Assembly: GCF_022458985.1 (NCBI RefSeq)
Contig: NC_061779.1
Coordinates: forward strand, 11,668,501 to 11,732,500
From: Mugil cephalus
Lineage: Eukaryota; Chordata; Actinopteri; Mugiliformes; Mugilidae
Length of the DNA stretch: 64,000 nt
Direction of reading: 5' to 3'
Shown here piece after piece: positions 27,501 through 41,930 of this stretch. The position numbers and the translations under genes are program-made. A model generated the notes under the pieces. The model made no database searches, had not been told where the DNA came from, and worked only from the letters and a program-made list of their open reading frames with translations. Within the stretch, counting starts at the first letter, position 1. Each line of letters begins with the position of its first letter.

Positions 27501-30500
27501 GGTAAGAAGAAAGAAGTAGAAACATAGAACAGCTCTGAGTCTTTGAGAACACAACACACATAAGTGAAAAATATACTTTTAGCATAAAGTAAAATACGAC
27601 ACATGGTTGTAACAATGAGGGTAGTTTGCCTCCGTATGTATAAAACAACTAAAAATATCAGGGTGAGATTACACACATTGCTGCAATCTTGCTTTAATGT
27701 GATAAAACATATCTTCTAAACTTAGTGTCTGTATCATTAGAAAACATCTAGCTACACAGGAAGGGGGCTGCTGGGCTCAGCGAGGAGTCTGATTACTGAA
27801 CATTATTGTACACTTACTGTCGTGCACATAGCGTTTGTAACATGAACCAATTTCAGACTCTCTTTCGTTCTCTTCGACTGAATAACATTCACACAGACTG
27901 CCTTCATTTATTGGAAGGAACATGGTTGACAGTAAATGACCCAAACATCTTTGGTTTCACCATCACAGTAAATGTTCAATTCTGTGACAGTAAAGGCAGA
28001 GGAGATAGTGAGAGCAATGCATGCGTCAGTCTGGTATATAGTCTCTAAAATGTATTAATATGTACTTATGTATTGTGATTAAAGTTTGTTTTAAATCATC
28101 AATTAATACTGGGATTTTTGCAATAATTTAAACGTTTAATTTAGTAAATCTGCTGAAATGAATAACATCAAGATGTTGAATTATCTACTTACAATGGGAA
28201 GATTCTTCCAAATAGAAATATACAGTCACAACAGAACCAATACGTTTGCTCCATTTTAATATCTTAATAAAGACTCTCCTACAAGAAGCCTCTTCTTGTA
28301 GTTCCAAATAGATTAACCCATAAATTATGAACGAGGTAACTTCCATGCATGAGCTGCTTACTGTACCTAAGTCTGGAGTGTAGGTGAATGGTTGGGCGTC
28401 ATGTGATCTACCAGCATTGGTCATCACAAAGATCCCCACAGAAACGGGAGAAGTGATTGACTGGTTGTGAAACGGAGGGACGGTCACTATCAAATGATTC
28501 TGAAAAACATTAGAGACAACATTTTTAGTTCAATTCCACGATCAATGCAAGCAGCGAGGTCTGATACACCTGGATAAATTATTCAATAAAAAGCTAAAGA
28601 GTATACATATTAAATTACCTGATGGAAAAGGTCCATGTCAATCTTTGCCTCAGCTTGCCAGGAATTGTCATCTATGAATTTTAAGAACAAATATATTTTT
28701 TTTTATCCTTTTATTTATCAGGGTTTCTTTGCAGAAATCACACAAAAGACACTGAATTACTGGATAACGTGACGATACCTGCAATGTTTTCCTGAAAAAT
28801 AACTTTGGTTCCTTTGAGAAAGTTCTTTCCGATAATAAAAACTTCCTCTCCTCCCCTCGCTGAGCAGCTGTGGAGGCTCTTTTTCAGGATCTCTGGCACT
28901 CCTGCTGGCTGGGCTGGAGAATGGTGAAAGAGTAAAAGAATCAAAACTCACATTTGTTTGCAGAAGGTAAATGAATGAACATTTAAATCAAAAACATAGA
29001 CATGTTCTGTTTGAAATAAACTAAACACAATAAATTACATATCCTGTCATTTTACCCAAGAGGCCACGTGGCAGTTACTTTGTAGACTTAAAAATACATT
29101 TCAGTGGATGTTGGGTCTGAATGACTCACTGCAGAGGATGGGTGATGAGGGGATCTGTAAAGTAAGGACCGATCCATCAGGCTGGGGGATGCCAACTCTG
29201 AAGGCCAGCCTGGCACGTGTGCTCTTCTTCTTGGATCCTGCCACTCCAATGCGGGCCTCCACATCAGCATTACGCAGTTTCAAAATTCCCACACAGTCCA
29301 CCCTGTAAAAAAACAGACAGAATGGACTGAGGAAAGTATTGACAAATATACAAAATCACACCATGAATAACAACACTGTAAGTATTCACTTATCTTCCAT
29401 TATCCATCAAAAAAAAAAAAAGCCCTTACGCAAGTGTCATGTCACTGCTGGGCTCCAGAGGGATCTCAATAACAGTGGTGCCCTCTATGTCAACCTCCTT
29501 GCAGGCAGTCGTGTTGCGCCCTGTCACTCTGCACGCCTGGTAGAAACCGTGAGGCTTCACTCTGCCTGAATCGTTTGCAACAAATACCTGAAGCACCACC
29601 GGTTCGCTAACACCCTCCAACTGTGGAAAAAACAAATTACTAGAATAAATAACTTTGCAGAACAAATGAGAGAAATCACAGGTGATAGATTAAGATTACC
29701 AAAGCATCCATGTTAAGATATGAATATTTCCAGCATCCTGTCCTGTCGCTTTGGGAGCTGCTTAGTTACATAGTCACCTTATCTTTTGGAAACTGAGCAG
29801 CCTCAGTGAATGTTTATCATCAGTCATAAACACATATTTTCACTTGTTTGCCTTGTGAATACTAGTCTGTTGTCAAAAAATAGCTTTTGAAGTAGTCAAA
29901 TAGAAACATGCCTGTGTCACCCTGTGTCCTGTATATACCGCGTACGGTCTTATTCAGGTGCTCCACCTTAGGTGTTATTATATTTTCCCCATGTGTTAAG
30001 AAGCAGATGGTGGTAGAATGTCAAACCTTGACAGTGGGGAATCCCTGCTGTGTGCGATCTTTCACAGATCCTCTGCTTCCCTCGGTCAGATAGCGAGCTC
30101 GGTGCTGGGTCTCTGGCTGCACCAGGATCTTTAACTCCTTCCCATCACTCTTCTGGGGGAACTGAGCAGATAGCGACCCACTTTTCACTGCACTCCCTGA
30201 CTCAAGAGAGCTACGGGGAAACAAGAATGACACTGACATTAGCATGACATCTAAAAATGTAATTATCCAAGAAAAAAAATAAATGAAATATACACTCTGA
30301 TTTAAAATACGTTTTTAAAGAGGGTGACCCCACCTGGCTATGGGATTGTTCTTGTCGGTGCCTAGCTGAGACAAGACAAAGTGAGGGGCCTTGGCGCTGT
30401 CGGCGTCGAACACATCCATGCTGTCCTCCGGAGGAGCGGGCTTGGGACCGGGCCGCTGTCTAGGTGTGCGTTTTCTAGACTTGCGTGGCACTTCTGTGTT

Positions 30501-33500
30501 GTCGTTGTAGGAGATGGAGCTGATCAAGCTGAAGTTGGAGACCGAGTCGTCGGCCCACATGCTGCTGCTGTGCTCGGAGTCCGGAGGCGGCGCACCGGGT
30601 ACAGCGGGTTCCTCCTGGCAGGACATCTGGCTGTCATCCAATAAGTCTTCGGGTGGTGGGGATATGCTCAACACGGGCCTCCGTTTTGATGGGGTGTTCT
30701 GAGGTTGCTGGACGCCCAGCCCCGACAGCACTCCTGAACCTACGTCCACCGCTGCGCTGTTTGCTCCGCTGTTGCCTCGGCTTGGGCCAGATACAGCACC
30801 CTCCATACCTTGCATCTCTGACGCTGCGGCTCCGTCCCCTCCAGCGGATTTGAGATGCTGGGCAACCTTCAGGTGGTCTGAGGACGAGGTAGAGGGGCCA
30901 GAGGACGGAGCTCCCATGGCCAAGGAGGAGGGGGCAGAGGGGCTGGAGGTGGACGAGGTGGCATCTGCAGTAGTATTGACAGAGAAAAGTTAGGACGGAT
31001 GTTCAGCCCAGAGCAGGCTAGCAGTCCCATTCAAGCAGCTGAATTTGTGCATGATTTGTACTGATTTCCCCTCTTCCCAACTCTAATTTCAACAGACTGA
31101 TATGGGCTATATACTCTCACTGTGCATGCGAGAGCCCTCAAGCATTGATTTAATGTTTTTGAAGTTAAAGTTGAGAAGGGTACTACAGGTCCCACAATGT
31201 TTTGATTCCTACACAACCTCTCAATTAAAATCAAGGTGACAAAACTGACATGCTTTGTTTACAAAAACAAAAGCAAGCTACAAATTGTTACATACACATT
31301 GCCAGAAAGAAACATAACAAAATCTGGTCAAACTTTGTTGAACAGCCAGATTTGCAAGCTGATAATGTGGCGCCAAATTAAATTTGCCAGGGGTTACAAT
31401 ACAGTTTGTGCAATGTGCATTCAGTAGTAAACAGTAGTTTGCGCATGCCAATTGGAAGATTTGGTTGGGACTGAGCGTAGCCATGGAGACAGAATAAACA
31501 AGCCTCTGACCTATGGAGCAGTGAACTGCAGACCATTTTATATGCAGACACTCCCTGCCTCAGAGGGAACTTCCTGCAATAAAAACGAGACAGCCAATGA
31601 GCAACAAGAGAGCTGATCATTCAAGACTCAACTTCTGTCAATCAGTAAATTGGATGAGTTACTATAATGAAGGAAGGAGTAACTTTTGAAGTTCATCACT
31701 TATAGACACTTTGAAGCATGTGTATTTGGTTAATGATGACCTGGAGGACATTACAGTAGTCATGCTTTTGATCAGCACTGCTTAGGGCCAGCTGGGTCAC
31801 ACAGGACAGTGAAAAGGTAGCATTAACAAAAGCGCTCTCTTTAACATGACTGTTGACCAGTTAGTTTGCTCTTTAGAGGAAACCCAAAACTGTAATCCCT
31901 CGTCGTTTACATCTGACGCTAGCTGCCCTGAACCATGATCTAAGATCAGAGCTGGGACAGTCCAAGGATTGCTAGGGGCAACTTCAGTGTTTCATAAAGA
32001 GACAAGACCTTCGTAATTAGCGAAAATGTCAGCTGCTTTGAAACATGACAGTTGATTAATCATTTAGCTGCAAAGCTCAGGCGACCTACTGCTGTATGAG
32101 TGTGTACTGGAGTATACGTGAATCAGAAATGTGCACTGGCTGTTTCTGCTTGACACAATTATTCCCAGATATACTGTCCCCCTTCAGAGAGATGACAGAA
32201 GACAAAAGAGCAAAAGTGCTAAATTAAAATAAGGACAGATATAACATACTGAAAGAAATAACATAACCAAAATGCAATGTGAGGACTCTGGAACACAAAA
32301 TAATGACACAACGTGAAGGATGTCTGCGATGACTGCTTAAGCCGAAGGACAGCGTCTGGACCACTGTGCTGCATCTATAAAGCTGGACCGCCTCCTCATA
32401 TTTAAATGCCTAAAAGCCCAGGAGCAAATAAACGTTAAGCACAGGCATCAAAACGTGCTGAAAGAATAATTGAAAGGACCCAGAACAAGCTTAGTTAGCA
32501 TGCTGTTAATGCAAACTCTGCATTTGTTGCCGTTGTTATTCAGAGTTTACAGAAAATGTATTTTTTTTCTTACAGTTACATTACAGTCACTAATAACATA
32601 TGTTTCTTAGACACTAACTCAGCTTAAAGGTTTGTCTAAAAATACATTCAGTGAGTTTTAAATGTATTTTTAATCTATTTTTTTTTTCAGTTTACATCTT
32701 TATGAGTGAATAGTTAAAAGGACTTTTTGCAGTTGCAGTTTGGGTAAATCTCAAAGCCCAAACATTGAATGTATGTCAGAGCGATACAAGACAAGCCTTG
32801 TATCTTCTCATGTTACTGGCCGCACAACCAAGTAAATAACAGGTCGCTGAACACTGACAGTGTCAAAGAAGTTAACAGAAAGGCCCTTTTGATTAATCAA
32901 AACAACAACAACAGATACACGTTTCTTTAATACATTACATAAATGGGAAATTGACAGTACCAAAATATATTTAAACACAGGTCCAGTCCAGTTGTAAAAA
33001 CGGGGAAGCTTTGCCCTCATCACCCAACTGGTGCTACTGTAGCCTTGTGGAGCAAGTAAACATCCAACAGATCCAAGTGTAACATAAGAACCATGTAATG
33101 TCATACCCGCAGTATAAATACTATACTAGCCTATATAAGCTAACTTATTAACAAATATTGCCTCATGAAAGAATGAAGTTGCCCCCAGACGCTCGTATAA
33201 GGCCATATTAGTTTCTCCACCCCTGCTGACTTGGGGAATAGTTTGTTACAAACTGATCCCAGATCATGGTTTTCACAGGCTGAGCAGGTGGCTCACCTGA
33301 GGCCAAGGCTGCCGAGGGGGGAGGTCCCGCCTCTCCCCCACTCTTCTGGCTCATGGTGGTTGGGTCTGTCTGGGTGGACGACGGCTGGAGCTGGAGCTCT
33401 TTGGGGAGGAGGTCATATACCGACTCTGCCATAAAGGATGAGGAGGAAAGGATAAATTATTGTCTGAAAAACAAGATAAATGAGAACATTGTGCATTACA

Positions 33501-36500
33501 GCCACATGAAACTATGAGCGATCTAACTACTCCCAGCAAATCGTGGTAGAATAGTAGAATAACTTCTGAAAAGAGAAAAAACTGTATCTGCCATTGCTGT
33601 GTGTTGACCTAAATGTCACAATTTAACCCTGTCAACACTAAGCATATGGTATCATGACTTACCAGGCTGAACACGGGACTTCAAGGGTTGCATTAGGCAC
33701 AAATTATCTTGCTCTAAAATAGGAGCTAACACAGAGCCGATTTGAAATGCAATCAACTAATAACTGCTAGACTGCTTTGGTCTGTTGTTGTATTACTCCT
33801 TGTGCAAAAGTCACAGGAGGCAAAACCACGACTTAAGTCTCATGACCAGACATCCCCCCCACATTTTCGAAAAAATTCTGCAGTCAACACAAAGTACGTT
33901 ATGATAAACTAAATTGAGCTATCTTTGGGTTCAGTGTAATAAACCCTGCAGAACCACGACAACATTGGAAGGCGACATGAGTCCCATTGGGGATAACCAA
34001 CCACTGCAGCTACACTGGAATAAACCACATATGATAGCAGATAGCCGCATGATTAGGTAGTCTGGTTGCTAAGAAACAGGGACCTATCAACACCCTGCCA
34101 TGGATATTTCTGCTGTGCATCAGTGGCACCCGGCATGTGTAGTAGTCATCTGACACTCCGCTATGACTTGGCTCTGGTAGAATGATGAAGCCGAGAGGAC
34201 ACGCGATCTCGCACTTTTGTGACGCCAAGGAAGCTACGAGGCAGCGTCACCATAGTTCATGCAAACAACCACACAGAGTAGTTCAACACAAACACAGGCA
34301 AAATCTGGTGGAAGTCCGCTTCAAGGTCTGTTGCTTATTCAGAAGTTACAGTGTGAGTTTTAAAGGAGCAGTGCCTTCAAAACTGCGACAAATCTGGTTT
34401 GAGTAAATTGCATTATAGCAGAGCTAAATAAAGCCTAATTTATAGTAGTGCACTGATCTACCCACGGACCCTCCGCCAGAGTGGGACATTAATACTCGTG
34501 CGCTCGTCAGTCTGGCTCACTCTGTAAAAACACCACCCAGAAGCTAGTTTTGTTTGCCAGACAGGTTTATTTCCACTTCCTGCCTCAATTACTGAATTTC
34601 GCCGAACACATGTCATACAAATGTTTGCATCTCGAAACCTCCTCGGTTAACCTCGCCAATTCTTTATTGATCCAAAACAATCAAATCTGAAAATCGCAGA
34701 GGCGGAGAAGCAGCTTGAAATACTAAATCAGAAACACGCTACTGCCAAGCGGACCAACCACAGCTCTCGAGCTCTGCGTCATCGCAGCGCATTGTTACAT
34801 TTCTGGGGAGGTGCACAAGCATCTGCATAGGTGTCTGCGCTAACACGGGAGCCTCTGCCTCACTTAATGCAGAAGCATAAACTGCGGGTTAGCGACACAA
34901 TCCAGATGCCAATTTGCTTATATTTCTTACCGAATGTAATGCTGTTACGAAAAACCCCCATAAACCTAGGTATACTAGACTACAGCTTTTATAATAAACT
35001 TTAACGTGGCCTTGGAGCAAATAGCAACATGTGCATCTTCCTCACAACAACCTTCAATCTTTGTCTGTTGTTCATGCCATGAAGACAGTAGGTCTTTGTT
35101 TCTGGGTGTACAACAGCTTGACTGGCAACCCGACATGACCTCGCTCTTAACCGACACTCTTTACACAGAGGAGAGGAGTGTATGATCAACTGAATGTGTG
35201 TCTCAACCTGCATGGAACCTATTTATATGCTCTAACAGCCCGTCGCACAAGGACAAATGTTGGTACTGTCCATCGCCTAGGACGTCCAACAGCAGAAACA
35301 TGACACACCACTGTCAAACGCACAAAGCGCATTACGTAACAAAGAATAGAGAACAGAAATGACTGTTCACCGAATCTTCTGACCCAGTTAGGGAGGAGGA
35401 TTAAAAAGTCATGTTGGGTGACTTGTGCACGGCATCAAAATGAGTCAAAACATGTCCCTTTGTTGGTCTGAATGGAGCCAAATCTTTTGTTCTTGCTTAG
35501 TTCTTGCAGGTCTCAGAGCACCCAGCAAATCAGTAGACTGTAAAACAGTGCTCGAGCCGTATAGGTTCTGCTTATGATGAGAAACATACCAATGCGAGAG
35601 CCAGGAAATCATTTTATAGCATCTATAAAACCTCCACAAAGCTCATCAGCTGGAAAAGTCACTAACAACAAATACTGTGCTTGTTATGCTACATTCAGGG
35701 TACGTTTACTTACTCACAGTACCTAAATGTATGGTCTAGTTTGTACTTAGTGTTTTCAATTTACATATGAACCCAGCCCAGGGAGGGAGCAGTATGCAAA
35801 ACATAGGAGTTGTACATACAAACTATGCATTGGGACGTTCCAGAGCAGAAAGAAAAGAAACATATAACTAGGCTGCAATTAAAAACCTTTATTTATATAT
35901 AGATTCTATATATTCTATATACACAAATCTCCACAGAATACAGTGACGTCTTCAAATGTCTTGTTTGTCTAAACAGTTGTATTGCAACCAAGGATTTGAT
36001 AACCGGTTGTTTTTTTTTGTTTTTTTTTTGTAGAAATACAAATAACGTAATAGGAAAACAACACTTCTGATATCACATTAAACCTTTGAGCCCACGGGAG
36101 GAAGCCAAATGTTCTTATCAACCAGCTGAACATAGAATTGACAATAGTCGGCTGAACGAGTTTGTGATTTCATTTTAATGTCACATGGTAGATGAAAGTC
36201 CAAACTGAAGTGCCATCTTGTTTCTGTTCTGTGGCTCTAAGGATCACTAAGGTTCTTCCTTTAGTGTACCGCACACTCTTACAGCTTGCAACATCTGATA
36301 AAATGATATAAGAAAAGATGACGTACCGTGAAACGTAAACATTTAAAAGTAATTGGTACCATGTGTGATTAACAGAGGGAGTTTTTACAAAGAGTTACAC
36401 GGCAAGCCTCAGTTGAAAAGAAGTTTAACTTTTCACTGTGCTCAAATGAACACTGACCACTGACATCCCTGTAATGGATTTCTATTGCCATTTATTTGCT

Positions 36501-39500
36501 CTCTCGAAGTCACATGACTATGAGTGCGTTTATATGCCCACGTCTACAAGAATATGCCCGAAAAATAGACTGTAGCACAACTAGCCGGCAGAGTGGAGGA
36601 GTGACTTTAACCTACACTTAGAACAATTAAATTACATCACCTCACAGTTATGCGCTTCTCACATTACACATGCCTTGAAGGTTTTGCCAAATGGCAAGGC
36701 CACCAGTCCATTTTTATTCTTTGCAGCTGGCTCGGAGGAAGACAGATGAATAGACAATTCACAAGAGCTATGTTTTTGTTGCAAATGAAAAAAAAAAAAA
36801 AAAAAAAATGTAGCCCAGGAATGTTTCTCAGTGCCCAACAATGGCTGCTTTAATTGCACTGTTGAATACATTACAATAATCTCAAGCCAAAGTACAGACA
36901 AAAGAGCTACTAACTGCACTCAAACCACAAAGAATGCAATTTTTTTGGCTATTTGTAACATCTCTGTTTATCTTGGAATTGAAATTATTGCAAGGCTGAA
37001 TACTTTGTTTTCTTTCTGTTTGTAGAAATAACTGACTGAGTTATAACTGAATAGCTACCTCTACATTTATAGTGTTTATCACCCTTAAAAATACAGTGAT
37101 GGCAACCTCAGTTTGTGCCATATACTAGTATACTATGACGCCAGAAACCTAATACTTCCTTTTTTCAAAACGTTTTGAACCATCCTGATGAAATAAATAT
37201 TCCATCCATTGAGTAACAAAGATTTTGTGTGTGTTTCTGAAGATGGCAGTGTGCCAGCTACCTTGACTGAGGTTAAATTTCATCATACAGGTTCAATACT
37301 CAACCTCTGAAATTACCTTCAGAACAATGGTACATTTTAAAACGATCCCCTGGGTTCTTCAAACATTGGTGGTTAAACTGCTTTTAGAAAGTAATCCACA
37401 TAATCCAAATTATAGATTATACAAAACATTAGAGGCACAAAGTGGGGCTACAGTAATGATAATGCATGTCATATTGTTAACCTAATAGCATAATTGCCTA
37501 AGTCAGTTTCTGACTGACTGCTACAATACCAATAAAATACTAATGTGCTTGCTAAAAATGTCTTTTTCTCGTTTTCCAAAAACGTTCAAATATGAGTCAG
37601 GAGATTATGCTAGGAAGCTAACGATATGTATATGGTTTGAATATGGTTTTGTGTTTGACAGATGAGCTTGAAAATAACTGCTGTTACAAAATGCGCAATG
37701 AACAATCAAATGGAGATGGATGCGTCATTAAGAATTATTGGGCAGAATGCTTTTAAAGAATTACTTTGAGAAGAAACAGAACCATTTTTCTTTTAATATG
37801 CCTCAGATGACTGACAGTAAACAAAGCCTACTGGATGAATGTGCAAATATGAATAGACTCAAATCTTCATCAGGTACTGAACAGAAGAAAATCAATTCAG
37901 CTTTTATGTTTACCAGGATCAATTATTATTTTGGTTGTTCTCAAGATCTGCAAATGAATGACAACATGAGAGAAAACAAAAGGGTTGCCTCATTAATACT
38001 TGCTCAGGTATTATGCAGATGGTTTTGCTTTAAATCATCCTATTTTTCAAATGCTCATCTCTGAGATTTGTGCAGAAATCCAAATATAATGGAGGTTCAT
38101 TTTTGGTATTTACAGACTAGAAAACCAGTAATCACAGTAACATCTTTAAATTTCCACCACGTTTTTGTGCAACTGCATTGTAGCCATCATTATCACTGTT
38201 ATGTAGCGTGATAAACTGTCATACATTGAGAACGGCAAACCAATTCAACTGATTTAACTTGATTTATATAAACATCCATTATTTGTCACTTTATTGTGAA
38301 CTTGTACGTCCCTGTCAGCATCCAGTAGGAATAACGACTGTATAAAGAACGAACGGATTAGGATGTTAGTCACGGTGTTACCATGACAGTTAAATGTGAG
38401 CCAGCTTCATTATAGCCACCATAATACCTGAAAGGATATTATGAAAACCACAAAGGGGAGCTTTAGTCTAGTGATCAGAGAAGTGGATTTGGGACTGTTG
38501 GGTCATTGGTTTAAATCCCTTCTACATCCATATCTGAAGTGCTCATGAGCAAGTTAAGTGACCTCGAAACTACGCCCTGGTGTCACTGGTTCTGCTGCCC
38601 ATTGCTCAGAGTTTACCCACTAAGGTTTGCGTCTACAAATGGACAAGTCAAATGCAGAAAACAAATTCCTTATAGAAACACTTGGCTGTGACATAAATCT
38701 TGGTCGAGAAACGCCATGACAACCCTTACTGATTCAGTGTATTCTGGCTGCCTGACCAGTTGTCTATTATAACACTTACAGTCAGCTGTCTCGTATAACA
38801 CTTACAGTCTGACACACATGAGCTCTCCCACTAAATCTTCAATGTCTGCTACCTTGACCCCAACATGAGTACACACCCAATTACTGAGATATAAATAAAC
38901 AGCTATCATGTGATACAGTGTGGCCATATGGCGGCCTCTGTGGGGCCTTTCAGGGTCATAGAGCAAATCTTTCTGCTGGCTCATGAGCAACCTATACATG
39001 GCAGCCAGACAGATGTGCGACCAGACGGCAAGTTGAGTATAAATAATATCTGTTAACTTCTCGCAATCAAACCGTGATATCAGGAGGTACAACAGCAGAA
39101 GCGGCAGAAATGCAAAATGCACAGATCCATCTCAGGTTTCTTCGCCGTTTTAAAAGCGGAACCCAACATACAAGCCTTGCTCTAGAAACGAGCAAATAAC
39201 ACGATAGCTGATAATTTTGAGAAGCTCACTCAGAGCGATTTTTAACTCGTGAAGTTGATACACTTCCTAACAGGGAAGAAAGTGGCACTAAAAGCCCTGC
39301 ACACATCTAACCACAACATGAGACCTACTGCTCTTAGGTGATGCCACAGCAAACGGCATCCTAATAATAACACAGCAGCTGGCCAACACGTGTGCAGTGG
39401 TATTAGACACACAATACAATTTGGCACCAGAGGGGGCCCCCCTCACTCTGACAGGGTGAACACAAACCTAACCCCAGCCATGTTCGGAGCTTTGAGGTGC

Positions 39501-39629
39501 CAATAACTGCATTCTTTCGGTGAAACCAGAGAATGTGAGGAGGATAGCTCTGGCTCAGTTCCACTAAACAAACCGAAACAACAGAGGGACTGTCATTCAA
39601 CAACACGAGACAAGGGGAGAACACAAAAC

Positions 39630-39684
<55 letters not shown>

Positions 39685-39994
39685 ATCTCTGCAGAATCAA
39701 ACCAGGACACAAGGAGGTTAAACCCCTGAACAATGTGGTGGTTGAGAGCGACCTTACACTAAGCTATGGCTAGGTTAGCCTATATGTGTGTCTAACATGA
39801 TGCTAACCATCCGCCTTTTATGACAAATTAAGCCACAATGTTATGAGCTCACCTATTGTCATCATAAACAGTCGAGTAACCTGGTGCATAATATCTCTCT
39901 CATTCATGTGACACGGAAAAAATAAACAGCAAAGGAAACGAGTCGCCGGTCCCATTGCAGCCAACTATCTGTGCTAGCTAGTCTGGCTAACAGC

Positions 39995-40049
<55 letters not shown>

Positions 40050-40251
40050 AAAAAAGAAGCTAACTACTGCTAGCTAGCAGCTTAACGCGAGCTACCAAGA
40101 CAAGCATAGCACTTCCTCCTAAACGAGGACAAAACGGACTACTGACACCATGGTAACCATTCTACAGTGAAATCTTACCTTTAGAGTATAGAGATTTGGG
40201 GGAATTGAGGTCGATATCCGAGCTAAGGAGGGATATAAAATCAGAGGGCAT
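24518..40251 (-). CDS. nfat5: Nuclear factor of activated T cells 5 (TonEBP)
   Basis: Twelve coding exons in transcript order: 40179-40251, 33297-33425, 30334-30964, 30027-30210, 29430-29620, 29130-29302, 28779-28913, 28619-28671, 28367-28499, 27317-27495, 25111-27226 and 24518-24912. They sum to 1464 codons with every phase matching (human 1531 residues). It is the Rel-family activator of osmoprotective genes and acts as a dimer. The N-terminus [20 protein letters not shown] holds the nuclear-export-type segment. [16 protein letters not shown] (about residue 240) is the bipartite nuclear signal. The Rel-homology DNA-binding loop [16 protein letters not shown] and the core [17 protein letters not shown] lie in residues about 280-460, and an IPT domain about 462-565 ([16 protein letters not shown], then [12 protein letters not shown]-type words). 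A Gln-rich activation region fills exon 11 (polyQ about 823-961). The final exon holds octapeptide repeats and ends [12 protein letters not shown], several residues shorter than human. The large first intron hosts a SINE. Confidence 0.96.
24569..24796 (-). repeat. nfat5: 24-bp / 8-residue tandem repeat in the last nfat5 exon
   Basis: About nine and a half in-frame units of eight residues. Consensus is [M/L/I]-Q-[S/T]-[S/N/T]-L-x-x-x, for example MQSSLENA and MQTNLDNA. Two adjacent DNA copies share TCTGCATGGCGTT exactly 24 bp apart (24694 and 24718). The period of hydrophobic residues is four, within a Gln/Ser/Thr/Asn background. Confidence 0.85.
26225..26640 (-). repeat. nfat5: Gln-codon repeat tract (CAG/CAA) in nfat5 exon 11
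   Basis: Runs of CTG/TTG on the plus strand encode long polyglutamine stretches interrupted by motifs such as [12 protein letters not shown] and VLNNMQ. CAG and CAA codons are mixed. The tract lies in the transactivation region; Gln runs also occur in human NFAT5. Confidence 0.9.
30965..33296 (-). other. nfat5: nfat5 intron 2, nothing further seen
   Basis: Flanked by a good acceptor (TACTGCAG) and donor (GTGAGCC). No additional coding exon, gene or clear repeat was recognised. Confidence 0.6.
38455..38690 (+). mobile_element. tRNA-derived SINE
   Basis: A box-like TAGTCTAGTG at 38464-38473 and B box-like GGTTTAAATCC at 38508-38518 have the spacing of a Pol III promoter. The body then shows TGCTCATGAGCAAG, TGCCCATTGCTC and GTCAAATGCAGAAAACAAAT, words I recognise from abundant fish SINEs. 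It is diverged and lies in nfat5 intron 1, antisense to nfat5. Confidence 0.65.
39630..39679. repeat. (CA)n microsatellite
   Basis: About 24 uninterrupted AC dinucleotides in nfat5 intron 1. Confidence 0.95.
39994..40055. repeat. (CA)n followed by poly(A)
   Basis: About 17 AC units run directly into about 27 A residues, in nfat5 intron 1 close to the first coding exon. The A run could be an old retroelement tail. Confidence 0.9.
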
Positions 40252-40620
40252 CGCAGCGCTTCATCGAGGGGAGGAGAAGCGGACACTCTTTAGTAGAAAC
40301 GAAGTCGGCTGCTCTTGGCCAATAAATATTACGGTTCACAAGCGGAATGTTTTAATAAACACGGCATAACATCGAAACAATAGCAAGGCGACAAAAACAA
40401 AACTTTCAATACCAAAAAGCAAACCGTTAACTAGCACGTCTTAGTGTGTGTGTGTCTTTGCTGAGAGGAGACACGTTTCGTGCTACGTTGAGACGAACAC
40501 ACACCACATACACACATTGACTACAGTCAGTCGGCTCGGCCCACCTCGGAGCCCTCCTCTTTCTGCCTGGGAGCATGCGCAGTGGCCGTCCCGAGAATAC
40601 AGTAGGGTTCAAGACACATT
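40252..40620 (-). promoter_or_regulatory. nfat5: nfat5 5' UTR and probable promoter
   Basis: GC-richer sequence upstream of the ATG. GCATGCGCAG at 40573-40582 is a strong NRF1-type site, and no TATA box is obvious. The transcription start is probably near 40500-40570. The site is seen; the start position is inferred. Confidence 0.5.
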
Positions 40621-41241
40621 CATGTTCAGGGGCGATTCTGGGCTCAGAGGTTCAGGGGTGCTTTAATGGCAAAGGTATCATTGGATTGAAAAATGAAAGA
40701 AAATAATGGCTGTTTAAATGTGAAGATGGAGTAGGAAGTGCAAAACAAAGATATGAAGGTCAACAAAGATAGGCATACATTGACAACTCTTTCAGTAAGA
40801 ACAGATTTTGCAGATTCTTAGCTTCTTAGCAGGCAAACCCCCTCCACTCATTCTGTGTTTAAACTACATGCTTTCTACTATTGTGTTTTTTAATGGTCAT
40901 CCTTTCATAGACAAATCTGTAAAAACAACAACAAAACACTTTTTTCAAGTGTAATAAATGGGCTACACATGCCTACAGTCATATTTATTATTGTCACTTC
41001 CACAACACGATAATAACTTACATAACAATACACAGAGGCGTGAAATACCGGTTCACCTGGTTCCACTGTACTACATACAGGCTGACAAGACAAGCGCAAT
41101 AACTAGTACCACTACTACTACTACTGCTGTACTACTTTATCTACTATACTCCAACATGTATGACACAGAATCTAAAAAGAGTGTCAGAAAAGAAGATATA
41201 TAGTGTCTACAAGTGGAACATTGCAGGAATGGCTATTGATA

Positions 41242-41282
41242 TAGAATAGAATAGAATAGAATAGAATAGAATAGAATAGAAT
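41242..41282. repeat. (AGAAT)n pentanucleotide repeat
   Basis: About eight perfect tandem copies of AGAAT. Confidence 0.93.
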
Positions 41283-41724
41283 GCCAAACGAGATCAGAGA
41301 GCCAGGTGACTTTGAATCAATTATCTTTTCATCTAGGCTTTAGTCAAGGACAGTCTGTGATAAGTAAGCTATCTTGTTTCAGGTCTCTGTCCTGACAAGG
41401 TCCTTATGAAAACCTGAAACATAGATTCACTTTCCCTGTTCAGAGCCAAATATTGTAGATATATTCTGCGTATTCATGTGAACTTGACTAGAATAAATGG
41501 ATGCAATAATTTCACAATGTAAAATATGATTTATTTAGTTATAATTATTTCTTTTGACAGGGGTATTTCAGTCAAATTCATTTTCTTGTAAGATCATCAT
41601 ATGTTATTTATGTAAAACTTACTGACAGTTACTGTGTAAAGTTGATAAACCCAGAACAGAGGAAGTCCACAGGGCAGTGAAGTGTGAAGTTTATCAGTCC
41701 ATGCATCTAGTTGCTAACATCCCT

Positions 41725-41930
41725 TCTTTTTTCTTTTTATACCTATCGCTCCTTCATGGAGCATAGGCGCTGATCACTATCCACCAGAGTCCCCTATCCG
41801 GGACTTTCTTTTCCAGCTGTTTCCATGTCAGGCCACATTGCTAGATGTCAGTTTCAAGGTCCCTGCATTTCAAGGTTCTTGGACCTGCCTTCCATCTGCC
41901 TTGAACTCCTCAGTCTCTACAGATACTGTG
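41725..41930 (-). mobile_element. Probable LINE fragment
   Basis: CTCCTTCATGGAGCATAGGC, GACTTTCTTTTCCAGCTGTT and GTTTCAAGGTCCCTGCATTT resemble, in antisense, the 3' part of a fish non-LTR retrotransposon that I know as a dispersed repeat. No frame is intact; family not assigned. Confidence 0.4.

Larger units (their letters stand above)
33426..40178 (-). other. nfat5: nfat5 intron 1
   Basis: Intron between the 24-codon first coding exon and exon 2. It carries an A run at about 36788-36807, a SINE near 38455-38690 and two CA microsatellites. No coding sequence was seen. Alternative first exons of NFAT5 known from mammals were not identifiable here. Confidence 0.6.
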